The notes beneath the pieces were generated by a model. That model saw only the letters and a program-made list of their open reading frames with translations. It searched no databases and was not told the DNA's origin. From NCBI RefSeq assembly GCF_001500125.1, contig NZ_LQIV01000005.1:62001-126000 (forward strand): a stretch of 64,000 nucleotides of DNA, read 5' to 3'. The stretch comes from Mycobacterium sp. IS-1742 (GTDB lineage Bacteria; Actinomycetota; Actinomycetes; Mycobacteriales; Mycobacteriaceae). The position numbers and the translations under genes were made by a program. Below, in pieces: positions 9,292 through 17,558 of the stretch; position 1 is the stretch's first letter, and each line of letters opens with the position of its first letter.

Positions 9292-9810
9292 GTGGCTGGT
9301 GACACCACCATCACCGTCGTCGGAAACCTGACCGCCGATCCGGAATTGCGGTTCACGCCGTCCGGTGCGGCCGTCGCCAACTTCACCGTGGCGTCCACGC
9401 CGCGGATCTACGACCGCCAGAGCGGTGAGTGGAAGGACGGCGAAGCGCTGTTCTTGCGCTGCAACATCTGGCGCGAGGCCGCCGAGAACGTGGCCGAGAG
9501 CCTGACCCGGGGGTCTCGGGTCATCGTGACCGGACGGCTCAAGCAGCGGTCCTTCGAAACCCGTGAGGGTGAGAAGCGCACCGTCATGGAGGTCGAGGTC
9601 GACGAGATCGGCCCCTCGCTGCGGTATGCCACGGCCAAGGTCAACAAGGCCAGCCGAGGCGGCGGCGGAGGCGGCGGCTTCGGTGGCGGTGGCGGCGGGG
9701 GATCCCGTGGCAGCGGCGGTGGTGGACAGGCGGCTGCGGCCGAGGACCCGTGGGGCAGCGCCCCGGCATCGGGCTCCTTCAGCGGCGCCGACGACGAGCC
9801 CCCCTTCTGA
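9292..9810 (+). CDS. ssb: single-stranded DNA-binding protein
   Basis: Coats single-stranded DNA in replication, repair and recombination. The 172-residue protein has an N-terminal OB fold (residues 1 to about 115: [19 protein letters not shown] ... [10 protein letters not shown]), a very glycine-rich flexible linker (about 120-150) and the acidic tail DDEPPF that docks partner proteins. GTG 9292 follows AGGAGG by five bases. Second gene of the ribosomal protein operon, as in M. tuberculosis Rv0054. Confidence 0.98.
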   Translation: MAGDTTITVVGNLTADPELRFTPSGAAVANFTVASTPRIYDRQSGEWKDGEALFLRCNIWREAAENVAESLTRGSRVIVTGRLKQRSFETREGEKRTVMEVEVDEIGPSLRYATAKVNKASRGGGGGGGFGGGGGGGSRGSGGGGQAAAAEDPWGSAPASGSFSGADDEPPF

Positions 9811-9858
9811 GTGGCTCCCGAAGCACTCCCGAAAGAACATTGAGAAAGAGATAGCGAT

Positions 9859-10113
9859 ATGGCCAAGTCCAACAAGCGGCGGCCGGCACCGGAGAAGCCG
9901 GTCAAGACCCGCAAGTGCGTGTTCTGCTCCAAGAAGGGCCAGGACATCGACTACAAGGACACCGCACTGCTGCGTACCTACATCAGCGAGCGCGGCAAGA
10001 TCCGTGCCCGCCGGGTGACCGGCAACTGCGTGCAGCATCAGCGCGACATCGCGGTCGCCGTGAAGAACGCCCGTGAGGTGGCCCTGCTGCCGTTCGGTTC
10101 GTCGACGCGGTAG
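9859..10113 (+). CDS. rpsR: 30S ribosomal protein S18, zinc-binding (C+) form
   Basis: 84 residues with RKCVFC and a further Cys in [13 protein letters not shown], the cysteines kept in zinc-binding S18 paralogues (rpsR1, Rv0055). Mycobacteria usually also have a Cys-less copy used during zinc starvation; that one is not in this window. S18 pairs with S6 on the 30S platform. Confidence 0.97.
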   Translation: MAKSNKRRPAPEKPVKTRKCVFCSKKGQDIDYKDTALLRTYISERGKIRARRVTGNCVQHQRDIAVAVKNAREVALLPFGSSTR

Positions 10114-10142
10114 ACCGCCACCGGAAACGAGAGATCAACGAG

Positions 10143-10601
10143 ATGAAACTGATTCTGACCGCCGACGTGGAACACCTCGGCGAGCCCGGTGACACCGTGG
10201 AAGTCAAGGACGGCTACGGCCGTAACTACCTGCTGCCGCGCGGGCTGGCGATCGTCGCCAGCCGGGGCGCCCAGCGCCAGGCCGACGACATTCGTCGCGC
10301 CCGGGAGCTCAAGACCGTCCGCGGTCTCGAGCACGCCAACGAGATCAAGACCGCCCTCGAGGCGCTCGACACCGTCGAGCTCGCGGTGAACGCGTCGGCC
10401 GACACCGGCAAGCTGTTCGGTTCGGTCACGTCCACCGATGTGGTTGCCGCGATCAAGAAGGCCGGCGGGCCGAACCTCGACAAGCGGACGGTCCAGCTGC
10501 CGAAGGCGCACATCAAGAGCCTCGGCACGCACGCCGTTTCGGTGCGGCTGCACCCGGGTGTGGAAGCCTCGGTGTCGCTGAACGTCGTCGCCGAAAGCTG
10601 A
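10143..10601 (+). CDS. rplI: 50S ribosomal protein L9
   Basis: 152 residues. The N-terminal domain has the L9 signature [19 protein letters not shown] (about residues 18-36); a long connecting helix and a C-terminal rRNA-binding domain follow. It lies 29 bases after rpsR and is closed by a strong hairpin, so it is the last gene of the operon. Confidence 0.98.
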   Translation: MKLILTADVEHLGEPGDTVEVKDGYGRNYLLPRGLAIVASRGAQRQADDIRRARELKTVRGLEHANEIKTALEALDTVELAVNASADTGKLFGSVTSTDVVAAIKKAGGPNLDKRTVQLPKAHIKSLGTHAVSVRLHPGVEASVSLNVVAES

Positions 10602-10616
10602 CACCAGCGTCAAATA

Positions 10617-10653
10617 CGCCCGGGTGGGAACTGATCTTGTTCCCACCCGGGCG
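10617..10653 (+). terminator. strong hairpin terminator of the rpsF-ssb-rpsR-rplI operon
   Basis: A perfect 15-bp stem (10617-10631 with 10639-10653) around a seven-base loop begins 16 bases after the rplI stop. The downstream sequence TTGCTGTGTCTTCT is T-rich for this genome though not a clean U-tract, as is usual in mycobacteria. Confidence 0.9.
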
Positions 10654-10787
10654 TTGCTGTGTCTTCTGGCGAACTTCTTCGGCCGAAGTTTGCGTAGCGA
10701 ACGTTATCTGGTGTTAACCTGCCCGGCGCTGCCGCGCTACTCAACACGCCCGACTCGTCAACCCGCCACGACACGCCGGGGAAGTTT

Positions 10788-10928
10788 CTATCCACAACGA
10801 ATTACTGGCGCTGTGATGCGCTTATCTGCAGTGATATCCACATAACGAACCTTCATCCACAGGTTCTCCCCAACGCCTCAACATGCGCGGCCTGATCTAT
10901 CCACACGCGATGCACAGGTTCCTCCACA
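10788..10928 (+). promoter_or_regulatory. cluster of five DnaA-box-like sites upstream of dnaB
   Basis: Against TTATCCACA, CTATCCACA (10788-10796 and 10897-10905), ATATCCACA (10834-10842) and TCATCCACA (10853-10861) each have one mismatch, and TCCTCCACA (10920-10928) has two. A weaker TTATCTGCA is at 10822. All are in the same orientation, and alternate sites are 63-67 bases apart. The remaining sequence between the rplI terminator and dnaB (10654-11051) shows no convincing gene; M. tuberculosis Rv0057 has no visible counterpart. DnaA control of dnaB transcription is the simplest reading. Confidence 0.55.
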
Positions 10929-11051
10929 GGCCTGGTTCCCGGCCGCCCCAGCAACGTCTAACGTTGGCCCTCGCGCGGAGTTGTCGGTGGGGGTCCCTAC
11001 AGTCGCAACGAGCGGAAAGCGAACTGACGTTCGACAGATTGAGGGGGTCTC

Positions 11052-13643
11052 GTGGCTGTCGTGGACGACCGTGGTCATCCGGACATGGACGCTCCTCCGC
11101 CCAGTGAGGATTTCGGCCGTCAACCTCCGCATGACGCCGCGGCCGAGCAGGCCGTTCTCGGCGGCATGCTGCTCAGCAAGGACGCGATCGCCGACGTGCT
11201 CGAACGGCTGCGTCCCGGCGATTTCTACCGGCCGGCACACCAGAACGTGTACGACGCCGTTCTCGACCTGTACGGGCGCGGTGAGCCCGCCGACGCGGTG
11301 ACGGTGGCCGCCGAGTTGGACCGGCGTGGGCTGCTGCGGCGGATCGGCGGGGCGCCGTATCTGCACACGCTGATTTCCACGGTGCCGACGGCGGCCAACG
11401 CCGGGTTCTACGCGGGCATCGTGGCCGAGAAGGCGCTGCTGCGCCGGTTGGTGGAGGCGGGTACCCGCGTCGTGCAGTACGGCTATGCGGGCGCCGACGG
11501 GGCGGACGTGGCCGATGTGGTCGACCGGGCGCAGGCCGAGGTCTACGACGTGGTGGACCGGCGCTCGTCCGAGGACTTCGCCGTACTGGAGAGCCTGCTG
11601 CAGCCCACGATGGACGAGATCGACGCCATCGCCTCCCAGGGCGGGATCTCGCGCGGTGTGCCGACGGGTTTCACCGAACTCGACGAGTTGACCAACGGCC
11701 TGCACTCGGGCCAGATGATCGTGATCGCGGCGCGGCCGGGTATGGGGAAGGCGCTCGCGCTCGATACACCGCTGCCGACGCCGGACGGCTGGACCACCAT
11801 GGGCGAGGTCGCCGTGGGTGACCAGTTGATCGGTGACGACGGCAAGCAGACCCGGGTGGTGGCGGCGACCGACGTGATGGTCGGCCGGCCCTGCTACGAG
11901 GTCGAGTTCTCCGACGGCACCGTCATCGTCGCGGACGCCGAACATCAGTGGCTCACTGATACGCGGGCGTCGCGGAGGTCCACGCAGGAAGCGGCGATCC
12001 GTACGACTGAGGAGATTGCGGCGACGCTGCGCTGCCCGACCGCCGACCGCCGTCTGAACCACTCGGTCACCAACGCGGCGGCGCTCCAAGCGCCCGAGCG
12101 CGATCTGCTTGTGCCGCCGTACACGCTGGGTGCTTGGCTCGGTGACGGCACCTCCGCGGCTGCGCAGATCACCTGTGCTGATCCAGAGATCGTGATGCGC
12201 ATCGAGGGAGAGGGCATCGAGGCACACCGGTCGGCCAGCGCTCTATACCGGTATCAGCTGCGATTGCCCGAGCCTGCAGCCATTGCGCCCCGAGAGTGCG
12301 AGGTGTGTGGCGCAAAGTTCGTTCCCCAGACCAGCCAGGTGCGCACGTGCGGACGGTCGTGTGGCGGGCGGGCGCGATTCGTGTCCGCGCCGGTGCCGCC
12401 ACCCTCCTGTGAGCGGTGCGGGGGACGATCCTGCGGACTGCGCCTATGCCAGCGCTGCCACAGCGAAGTAGGGACGCTGCAGGGTCGGCTCCGCACGATC
12501 GAAGTGCTGGGCGACAAGCACATCCCCATGGACTATCTGCGAGCGTCGGAGTCGCAGCGGCGGGCCTTGCTCGCGGGACTGCTCGACACCGACGGAACGG
12601 TCACCGTTGGCGGCGGGATCCAATTCAGTGTCACGAACAAGCGACTCGCGTCGGACGTCGCGGAGTTGGTGGTGAGCCTGGGTTACCGGTGCCAGACCTC
12701 GACCAAGGTCGTGAAAGGCCGCTGGGAGAGTACATCGGTCGCGTACACCCTCAACTTCTCCACGGACGACGAAGTCTTCGGGCTCAGTCGAAAGGCATTG
12801 CTGCACAAGGAACGGCGCGGCGCCACGAGCACCGCCCGTTCCGGGTCGCGCTTCATCGTCGACGTGCGGCCGGTACCCAGCGTTCCCGTGCGGTGCGTCG
12901 AGGTCGACAACACCAGCCATATGTACCTGGCGAGTCGGTCGATGGTGCCGACGCACAACTCCACACTGGGACTGGATTTCATGCGGTCCTGCTCGATCAA
13001 GAATCAGCTCCCGAGCGTCATCTTCTCCCTGGAGATGAGCAAGTCCGAGATCGTCATGCGATTGCTGTCGGCCGAGGCGAAGATCAAGCTGGCCGACATG
13101 CGCTCGGGCCGGATGAGCGATGACGACTGGACGCGGTTGGCGCGGCGGATGAGTGAGATCAGCGAGGCTCCGCTCTACATCGACGACTCGCCGAACCTGA
13201 CGATGATGGAGATCCGGGCGAAGGCGCGCCGGCTCCACCAGAAGGCCGGACTGCGGCTCATCGTCATCGACTACCTGCAGCTGATGACGTCGGGCAAGAA
13301 GGTCGAGTCACGCCAGCAGGAAGTGTCGGAGTTCTCCCGAAACATGAAGCTGCTGGCCAAGGAACTCGAGGTCCCCGTGATCGCCATGAGCCAGCTGAAC
13401 CGTGGTCCCGAGCAGCGGACGGACAAGAAGCCGATGCTCTCGGACCTTCGCGAGTCAGGCGCGATCGAGCAGGACGCCGACATGGTGATCCTGTTGCACC
13501 GGCCCGATGCGTTCGAGCGTGACGATCCGCGCGGCGGCGAGGCCGACCTCATCGTGGCCAAGCACCGTAACGGCCCGACGAAGACGATCACCGTTGCACA
13601 CCAACTGCATCTGTCGCGCTTCGCGAACATGGCCCACGCGTAG
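11052..13643 (+). CDS. dnaB: replicative DNA helicase DnaB with an in-frame intein
   Basis: The precursor has 863 residues; removal of the 403-residue intein leaves a 460-residue helicase of normal length. The N-terminal domain (PHDAAAEQAVLGGMLLS...) and the RecA-like domain are complete. The Walker A motif ARPGMGK/S is interrupted exactly between Lys233 and Ser637. Walker B is LIVIDYLQLM, and RESGAIEQDAD and the GPTKT segment are present. GTG 11052 follows GAGGGGG. Unspliced protein cannot bind ATP, so helicase supply depends on splicing. Confidence 0.97.
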   Translation: MAVVDDRGHPDMDAPPPSEDFGRQPPHDAAAEQAVLGGMLLSKDAIADVLERLRPGDFYRPAHQNVYDAVLDLYGRGEPADAVTVAAELDRRGLLRRIGGAPYLHTLISTVPTAANAGFYAGIVAEKALLRRLVEAGTRVVQYGYAGADGADVADVVDRAQAEVYDVVDRRSSEDFAVLESLLQPTMDEIDAIASQGGISRGVPTGFTELDELTNGLHSGQMIVIAARPGMGKALALDTPLPTPDGWTTMGEVAVGDQLIGDDGKQTRVVAATDVMVGRPCYEVEFSDGTVIVADAEHQWLTDTRASRRSTQEAAIRTTEEIAATLRCPTADRRLNHSVTNAAALQAPERDLLVPPYTLGAWLGDGTSAAAQITCADPEIVMRIEGEGIEAHRSASALYRYQLRLPEPAAIAPRECEVCGAKFVPQTSQVRTCGRSCGGRARFVSAPVPPPSCERCGGRSCGLRLCQRCHSEVGTLQGRLRTIEVLGDKHIPMDYLRASESQRRALLAGLLDTDGTVTVGGGIQFSVTNKRLASDVAELVVSLGYRCQTSTKVVKGRWESTSVAYTLNFSTDDEVFGLSRKALLHKERRGATSTARSGSRFIVDVRPVPSVPVRCVEVDNTSHMYLASRSMVPTHNSTLGLDFMRSCSIKNQLPSVIFSLEMSKSEIVMRLLSAEAKIKLADMRSGRMSDDDWTRLARRMSEISEAPLYIDDSPNLTMMEIRAKARRLHQKAGLRLIVIDYLQLMTSGKKVESRQQEVSEFSRNMKLLAKELEVPVIAMSQLNRGPEQRTDKKPMLSDLRESGAIEQDADMVILLHRPDAFERDDPRGGEADLIVAKHRNGPTKTITVAHQLHLSRFANMAHA
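11751..12959 (+). mobile_element. class-3-type intein with LAGLIDADG domain inserted in the DnaB P-loop
   Basis: 403 residues from Ala1 to Asn403, followed by extein Ser. It lacks Cys1/Ser1 but has the class 3 triad: Trp67 two residues after the block B His65 (EHQW), Cys382 in block F (PVRCVEVDN) and Thr401 in the block G PTHN end. LAGLIDADG-like helices are at about 125-133 (TLGAWLGDG) and 274-282 (LAGLLDTDG), so the homing endonuclease may be active. Between them lie two zinc-finger-like modules: C183/C186/C200/C204 and C220/C223/C233/C236. The M. smegmatis DnaB intein at the same P-loop site is class 3 and reported to respond to oxidation. Confidence 0.9.
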
Positions 13644-13754
13644 GGGCTTCGTGGGCTGGATCGCCGAACCCGCCTGTCCTGTCCTTCTTTTGAACAGCCG
13701 GGCCGGCGACCGTCGGACGCGGCGGGTGTCAGCGCCGCGTCCCTGTCATAGCCG

Positions 13755-13925
13755 CTAAGCGATGTTGTTGGTGTACGGCGGCAGCCAACCGGGTTCGTCG
13801 GGCAAGACCCTATTTGGCGCTACGACGCAGGACTCCTGAGCCCGGGTGGTCCGGGGGACCGGGTAGCCGCCGGTACAGGTGAAGCTGCCGTTCCCGAGGT
13901 CCTGGGCGCAGCAGGCTTCCCACCC
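13755..13925 (-). pseudogene. 3' remnant of an unidentified Cys-containing protein
   Basis: On the minus strand an open frame ends with GWEACCAQDLGNG, then FTCTGGYPVPRTTRAQESC and finally LPDEPGWLPPYTNNIA before TAG. It reads like natural protein (four Cys, a coherent Gly/Pro/aromatic pattern), but no start codon is visible: the frame simply runs back under the 3' end of the HNH gene in another frame. It may be the tail of a small secreted protein cut off when the HNH element arrived. The rest of the dnaB-HNH spacer (13644-13754) shows nothing recognisable. Confidence 0.35.
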
Positions 13926-13963
13926 GCCGCGATGCCGTGGGGTGCGGGTGTGATGTGTGGCGG

Positions 13964-15466
13964 TCAGGCCGCCTGAGCTTCCGGTGGTGCGGGGCCGCCC
14001 GGCTCACCAGGACTGTCGGCGGACCGGGTGGGCGAGTCCGGCTCCACTGGGTCGGGCTCGTCGGCGTCGTCAGCGGGCTCGGCGGGGTCGTCGGGCGCGT
14101 CGGGGTCGTCGGGTGGGGCGAGGAGGCGTTCGGGTCGGTGGTAGTGGTTGATCCGGGTTTGGCCGGTGTCCAGCGGTGGGGGTGGGATCCATTCGACGTC
14201 GTGTTGGTCTGTCATGCGGGTGGTCCAGCCGTTGTCTTTGTCGACAACGCGGTTGTCGGGTCCGCAGGCCAGCCCGAGTTCGTCGATATTGGTGTTGGCG
14301 CCATCGGCCCAGTCGGAATCGACATGGTGAACCTGGCAGCCGTAGGCGCCGACAGTGCAGCCGGGTTTGGTGCAGCCACCATCTCGGGCGGTCAGCATGA
14401 TGCGTTGCGCCGGGGACGCGGTGCGTTTGGTGCGGAACAGATCTAGCGCCGATCCGGTCGCGCGGTCGAACACCGCGAGGTAGTGGTTGGCGTGGCCGGC
14501 CATCCTGATCACGTCCTTGATCGGGATCATGGTGCCGCCCCCGGTGGTGCCGACCCCGGCGCGCGATTCGAGGTCCTGCAGGGTGGTGCGGATGATGACC
14601 GAGACCGGCAGCCCGTTCAACTGACCGAGCTCTCCGCTCATCACCGCGATGCGCCCGATCGCCACCATCGCATCGTGTTGCCGCTGGGCCAGGGTGCGGT
14701 GGTCGTTGTCGATCTGGGCTTGGGTGGGCGTGCCCGAGGTGCAGGGTTCGGGATCGTCGGGATTGCACATCCCCGGTGCGGCGTACTTGGCGAAGATGAC
14801 CTCCCACACCGCCCACGCTTCCGGCGTCAGGTGGCCGGACAGGTCGACCATCCCGTCGTCGCGCTGTTTGTGCTTGGTGACCCCGCGTTTGCGGGCACAT
14901 TCGGTGTCATCGGGTTCGGGACCGTCCTGGTCGAGCAGAAACAGGATCAGCTCGGCGGCGTCTTTGAGTTCCTTGGGACCCACACCCACGGCGGTGCGCA
15001 CCAGGGTGACCTCGCACTGCTCACGGGTGGCGGGGTCGACGAATCCGGGCAGCTTGTCGACGGCTTTGCGGATGACCTCCACGTGCTCCCCGGTGATCAA
15101 CCCGTGCGCCTGCGCGATCGCGGTGGCGGCCAACTTCGGCGGTAGCGAGGGGCCGGTCACCGCCGGGCGTGGCGCCAAAAGGGCGGCCTCGGTGAGGCGC
15201 CGGTGGGCCTCGCCGGTCGATATCCGCCAGCGGATTGTGAGGACCTCTTTCCACGATTTGGCGCCCAGCTGCTGCGGTGTCGCCTCGACCTGCAGGCGGG
15301 CCAGCAGCCGGTGGCGCAGCGCGGGCAGCTGACACCCCAGCCCCTCGAGTTCATCCAGCGCCGCCAGGAGATCGTGGTGGCCGAGTAGGTCGACATCGCA
15401 GGCGGCCACCGCGTCGCAGGCGGCGCGCAGCGCCGTCACCGCATCCTGGAGACCGCCAACCGACAT
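13964..15466 (-). CDS. HNH endonuclease domain protein with DUF222 (13E12-repeat family)
   Basis: About 500 residues: a helical DUF222 domain (residues 1 to about 330) and an HNH domain with RDGGCTKPGC, QVHHVDSDWADGANTNIDEL and LACGPDNR; the tail is an acidic Asp/Pro-rich stretch. These are features of the multicopy REP13E12 family of mycobacteria, regarded as mobile or formerly mobile. ATG 15466 is chosen; ATG 15481 is an alternative in frame. No Shine-Dalgarno is visible, and an SOS-type palindrome covers the start, so expression is probably induced by DNA damage. Confidence 0.85.
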   Translation of the reverse strand: MSVGGLQDAVTALRAACDAVAACDVDLLGHHDLLAALDELEGLGCQLPALRHRLLARLQVEATPQQLGAKSWKEVLTIRWRISTGEAHRRLTEAALLAPRPAVTGPSLPPKLAATAIAQAHGLITGEHVEVIRKAVDKLPGFVDPATREQCEVTLVRTAVGVGPKELKDAAELILFLLDQDGPEPDDTECARKRGVTKHKQRDDGMVDLSGHLTPEAWAVWEVIFAKYAAPGMCNPDDPEPCTSGTPTQAQIDNDHRTLAQRQHDAMVAIGRIAVMSGELGQLNGLPVSVIIRTTLQDLESRAGVGTTGGGTMIPIKDVIRMAGHANHYLAVFDRATGSALDLFRTKRTASPAQRIMLTARDGGCTKPGCTVGAYGCQVHHVDSDWADGANTNIDELGLACGPDNRVVDKDNGWTTRMTDQHDVEWIPPPPLDTGQTRINHYHRPERLLAPPDDPDAPDDPAEPADDADEPDPVEPDSPTRSADSPGEPGGPAPPEAQAA

Positions 15467-15469
15467 AGA

Positions 15470-15485
15470 TCGAACATACATTCGA
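15470..15485 (-). promoter_or_regulatory. LexA-type SOS box on the start of the HNH gene
   Basis: TCGAACATACATTCGA matches the mycobacterial/Gram-positive SOS consensus TCGAAC-N4-GTTCGA at all but one of 12 fixed positions. It lies four bases upstream of ATG 15466 and covers the alternative ATG 15481. 13E12 genes of M. tuberculosis are known to carry SOS boxes and to be damage-inducible. Confidence 0.75.
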
Positions 15486-15869
15486 CCACCGACAAAACCC
15501 GTCGCCCGCATCGAGTCGGCTTGGATGGCGGGCCGGTGCCGGTCCTGTAGCGGCCGCCACCAGGTCGTGAGCGGCGTCCTCCAGTGCGGGTCGTAGCAGT
15601 GTTCGGGCATGGGCTCTACCCGCTGCATAACGCTGCGTACCACCACGCCGACGCCAACCGTCGCGACGCAGCGACGGCTTTCGGAGACGTTGGGACGAGC
15701 AGGAACCCGATTGGTCGCGGGACTACGGGAACAACACCCAATCCATGGCCCCCTTCGCAGGCTGGTGGCGGGTAACTCGTGCGGCAGACCGAATTGTCGG
15801 TGGGCATCAGTAAAATGTTCGCCTGCTTGAGGTCCGGGTTCCGGGGGGAATTCCGGGGGAGGGGGATGA
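15486..15869. other. intergenic region between the HNH gene and the 115-residue gene
   Basis: This divergent 384-base spacer shows no convincing coding frame. TAAAAT at 15811-15816 could be a -10 box for the plus-strand gene at 15870, and a purine-rich GGGGGAGGGGGATG stretch at its end supplies that gene's ribosome-binding site. No terminal inverted repeats marking an element boundary were found. Confidence 0.4.
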
Positions 15870-16217
15870 ATGGCAGTCCGAGAGTTCCGGGATGACAACG
15901 GTGACCGTGACGATGACTTCCTGGCCTGGCTCGCCGCCAACCCCGGCGGCTATGTGATCAACATCCTGCGCAGCTACAGCGTCAGCGGGGCCCGTCTTCA
16001 CCGTGCCAGCTGCCGGACGATCAATGGTCAGAACCCCGGTGGGGGCAAGTGGATCGGACAGTACGCGAAAGTATGCGCGCCCGATCCGGCCGAGATCGAC
16101 CAGTGGGCGGTCGACAGGCTCGGCGAGCCGATCGTGCGATGCGGAATCTGCCACCCGAAAGAGCTGACTCACAATGCGTTTCGGCAAGCCACAGCGCGAG
16201 CACGGAGATCGCCGTGA
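15870..16217 (+). CDS. small Cys/His-containing protein of unknown function, accessory
   Basis: 115 residues. The core reads WLAANPGGYVINILRS, ARLHRASCRTI, YAKVCAPDPAEIDQW and RCGICHP. This pattern (hydrophobic V-I-N, HRxSC, KVC, CGxC) recurs in actinobacterial small proteins and at the ends of larger accessory proteins, some near nucleases; four cysteines and a His suggest zinc binding. ATG 15870 has a GGGGGAGGGGGATG ribosome-binding region. Its TGA overlaps the GTG of the next gene by 4 bp, so both are made together. No biochemical role is known to me. Confidence 0.6.
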   Translation: MAVREFRDDNGDRDDDFLAWLAANPGGYVINILRSYSVSGARLHRASCRTINGQNPGGGKWIGQYAKVCAPDPAEIDQWAVDRLGEPIVRCGICHPKELTHNAFRQATARARRSP

Positions 16218-17107
16218 CGCACGAGGGGCAATTCCTGCTCCACGGACCGGAACCGGACAGCGCCGTAGTCGTGGCCTGGACCGATGATTACATCCGATTC
16301 GAGCGCCGGCCACCGTGGCAAGAGCGTCTGCGACATGAGATCCGTGATCGTTGCCGGCAGCTCGAACCGTCGGCGGAGCAAGTGTTGCACGCCACGTTCG
16401 GCGGCGCGAAACTCCCGAATGCCGACGTCGAGAATCTCGTGCTCTACAACATCGGCACGTTCAAGGTCGCCGGCCGCAACGGGATCCGCTTCGAACTCGC
16501 GGACACACTGCCGGCGGCTCCAGATGGCGCCGACTATCGATTCCACTACCGCTACGCGCTCGCGCCCCGTTCTGAACCCTTCTCACATTGGAGCAAAGGC
16601 CGAGCACTCGGCTCCTTCGACTGGACTGATCTGGGTGTGTTCAAGTCCGAAAAGCAATTGGCGCAAGTCTGGCTGGCGCTGTGGCGCGGCGACTGTCAGG
16701 TGTTCTCCCCGGTGATCGGGCCCGACACACCATTCGGCGTCCGAATCGAAGTTCGGGCACCACATCGTCGGCAAAGGGTATGGGGTGGATTGGTGAAGGG
16801 GATCGTCGACGGGGTGATCTGCGCCTTCCAAACCCACACCGAGAGACCCGTCTCGCCGGAGGTGACAGAGCGACTCGCGAAAGCCCTCGGGGTGCAGCCC
16901 GAAGAGATCGAGAAATATCTGCTCGATCGAAGCCGCGGCGTGCTGGGTGATAGGCCCCGGTTGGTCTCTCCGTACCGGTCAGGCGTCAAGTGGGACCCTT
17001 CCGACCACTTGTGCGTGGGTGGGGAATTCCTCGCCGCCGAATGTGAAGCGGGCGTGGACCGCTGGGCGATCAAAGGCGAGATATTCGAGCTTTCGCGCAA
17101 GGGTTGA
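16214..17107 (+). CDS. protein of unknown function coupled to the 115-residue gene
   Basis: 297 residues starting at GTG 16214, which overlaps the upstream stop as GTGA. It is soluble, with no signal or membrane segment. The N-terminal half contains HATFGGAKLPNADVENLVLYNIG and a FHYRYALAP segment; the C-terminal half carries GLVKGIVDGVICAFQTHT and a VSPYRSGVKWDPSDHLCVGGEF segment. I do not recognise the family. Linkage to the preceding small protein and location in the variable segment after dnaB suggest an accessory, possibly defence-related pair; this is inference from context. Confidence 0.55.
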   Translation: MTHEGQFLLHGPEPDSAVVVAWTDDYIRFERRPPWQERLRHEIRDRCRQLEPSAEQVLHATFGGAKLPNADVENLVLYNIGTFKVAGRNGIRFELADTLPAAPDGADYRFHYRYALAPRSEPFSHWSKGRALGSFDWTDLGVFKSEKQLAQVWLALWRGDCQVFSPVIGPDTPFGVRIEVRAPHRRQRVWGGLVKGIVDGVICAFQTHTERPVSPEVTERLAKALGVQPEEIEKYLLDRSRGVLGDRPRLVSPYRSGVKWDPSDHLCVGGEFLAAECEAGVDRWAIKGEIFELSRKG

Positions 17108-17141
17108 GGCCCACGAACGTCAACAAGCCGGGGAGAGGGCA

Positions 17142-17537
17142 GTAGACAGTCGACCCGCAGTCACCGCCTTCCATGAAGGGTGTGTTCGATGCCCACCCCA
17201 CCGGGCAGTGGTCGAGTGGCGCGTCGATTTCCACAGCAGCGGACACGATGTCCTGATAGTCACCGGCCACGACGCCTGGGCGCACACGCTGATCGTTCGA
17301 TGGCTCTCGGAACATCTGGCGGTGTCGCCCGCCGGCATCCATACGCGCCGGCACATGGACGTCCGACCCAACATGGACGTCAAACGAGAGATTCACGACG
17401 GCCTGGCGTTCAAGTACGACATCCGTGCGGCCATCGACGACGATCCGGAGATCGCGGGGCTGTGGCAGGAATTGGGCATACCCGTCGCGCTGGTCCTCGA
17501 CTGGGGAGAGATACTCCCGCTCGGGGCCGGCACGTAG
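17142..17537 (+). pseudogene. decayed HAD-superfamily phosphatase (polynucleotide-kinase-3'-phosphatase-like)
   Basis: The reading frame keeps the later HAD motifs: LIVTGHDAWAHT (motif II), VKREI (motif III Lys) and AAIDDDPEIAGLWQELGIPV (motif IV acid pair), with the T..WL..H spacing seen in PNKP-like HAD proteins. The place for motif I (DxDGT) reads VDSRPAVTAFHEG; it aligns gap-free with VDxDGTVTAFHEG, and the bases look like GAC-GTC-GAC with an inserted A and a compensating loss. No ATG/GTG/TTG follows the GGGGAGAGGG at 17131. Either a pseudogene or a region of sequence error. Confidence 0.5.
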
Positions 17538-17558
17538 AAGTGCACGCCGCAGCAGTCA

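Noticed and set aside
10883-11107. Possible small gene between rplI and dnaB (Rv0057 position)
   Set aside because: No resemblance to a protein, overlaps the DnaA-like sites and the dnaB start.
11876-12950. Free-standing homing endonuclease gene
   Set aside because: The LAGLIDADG region is continuous in frame with DnaB and bounded by intein splice blocks.
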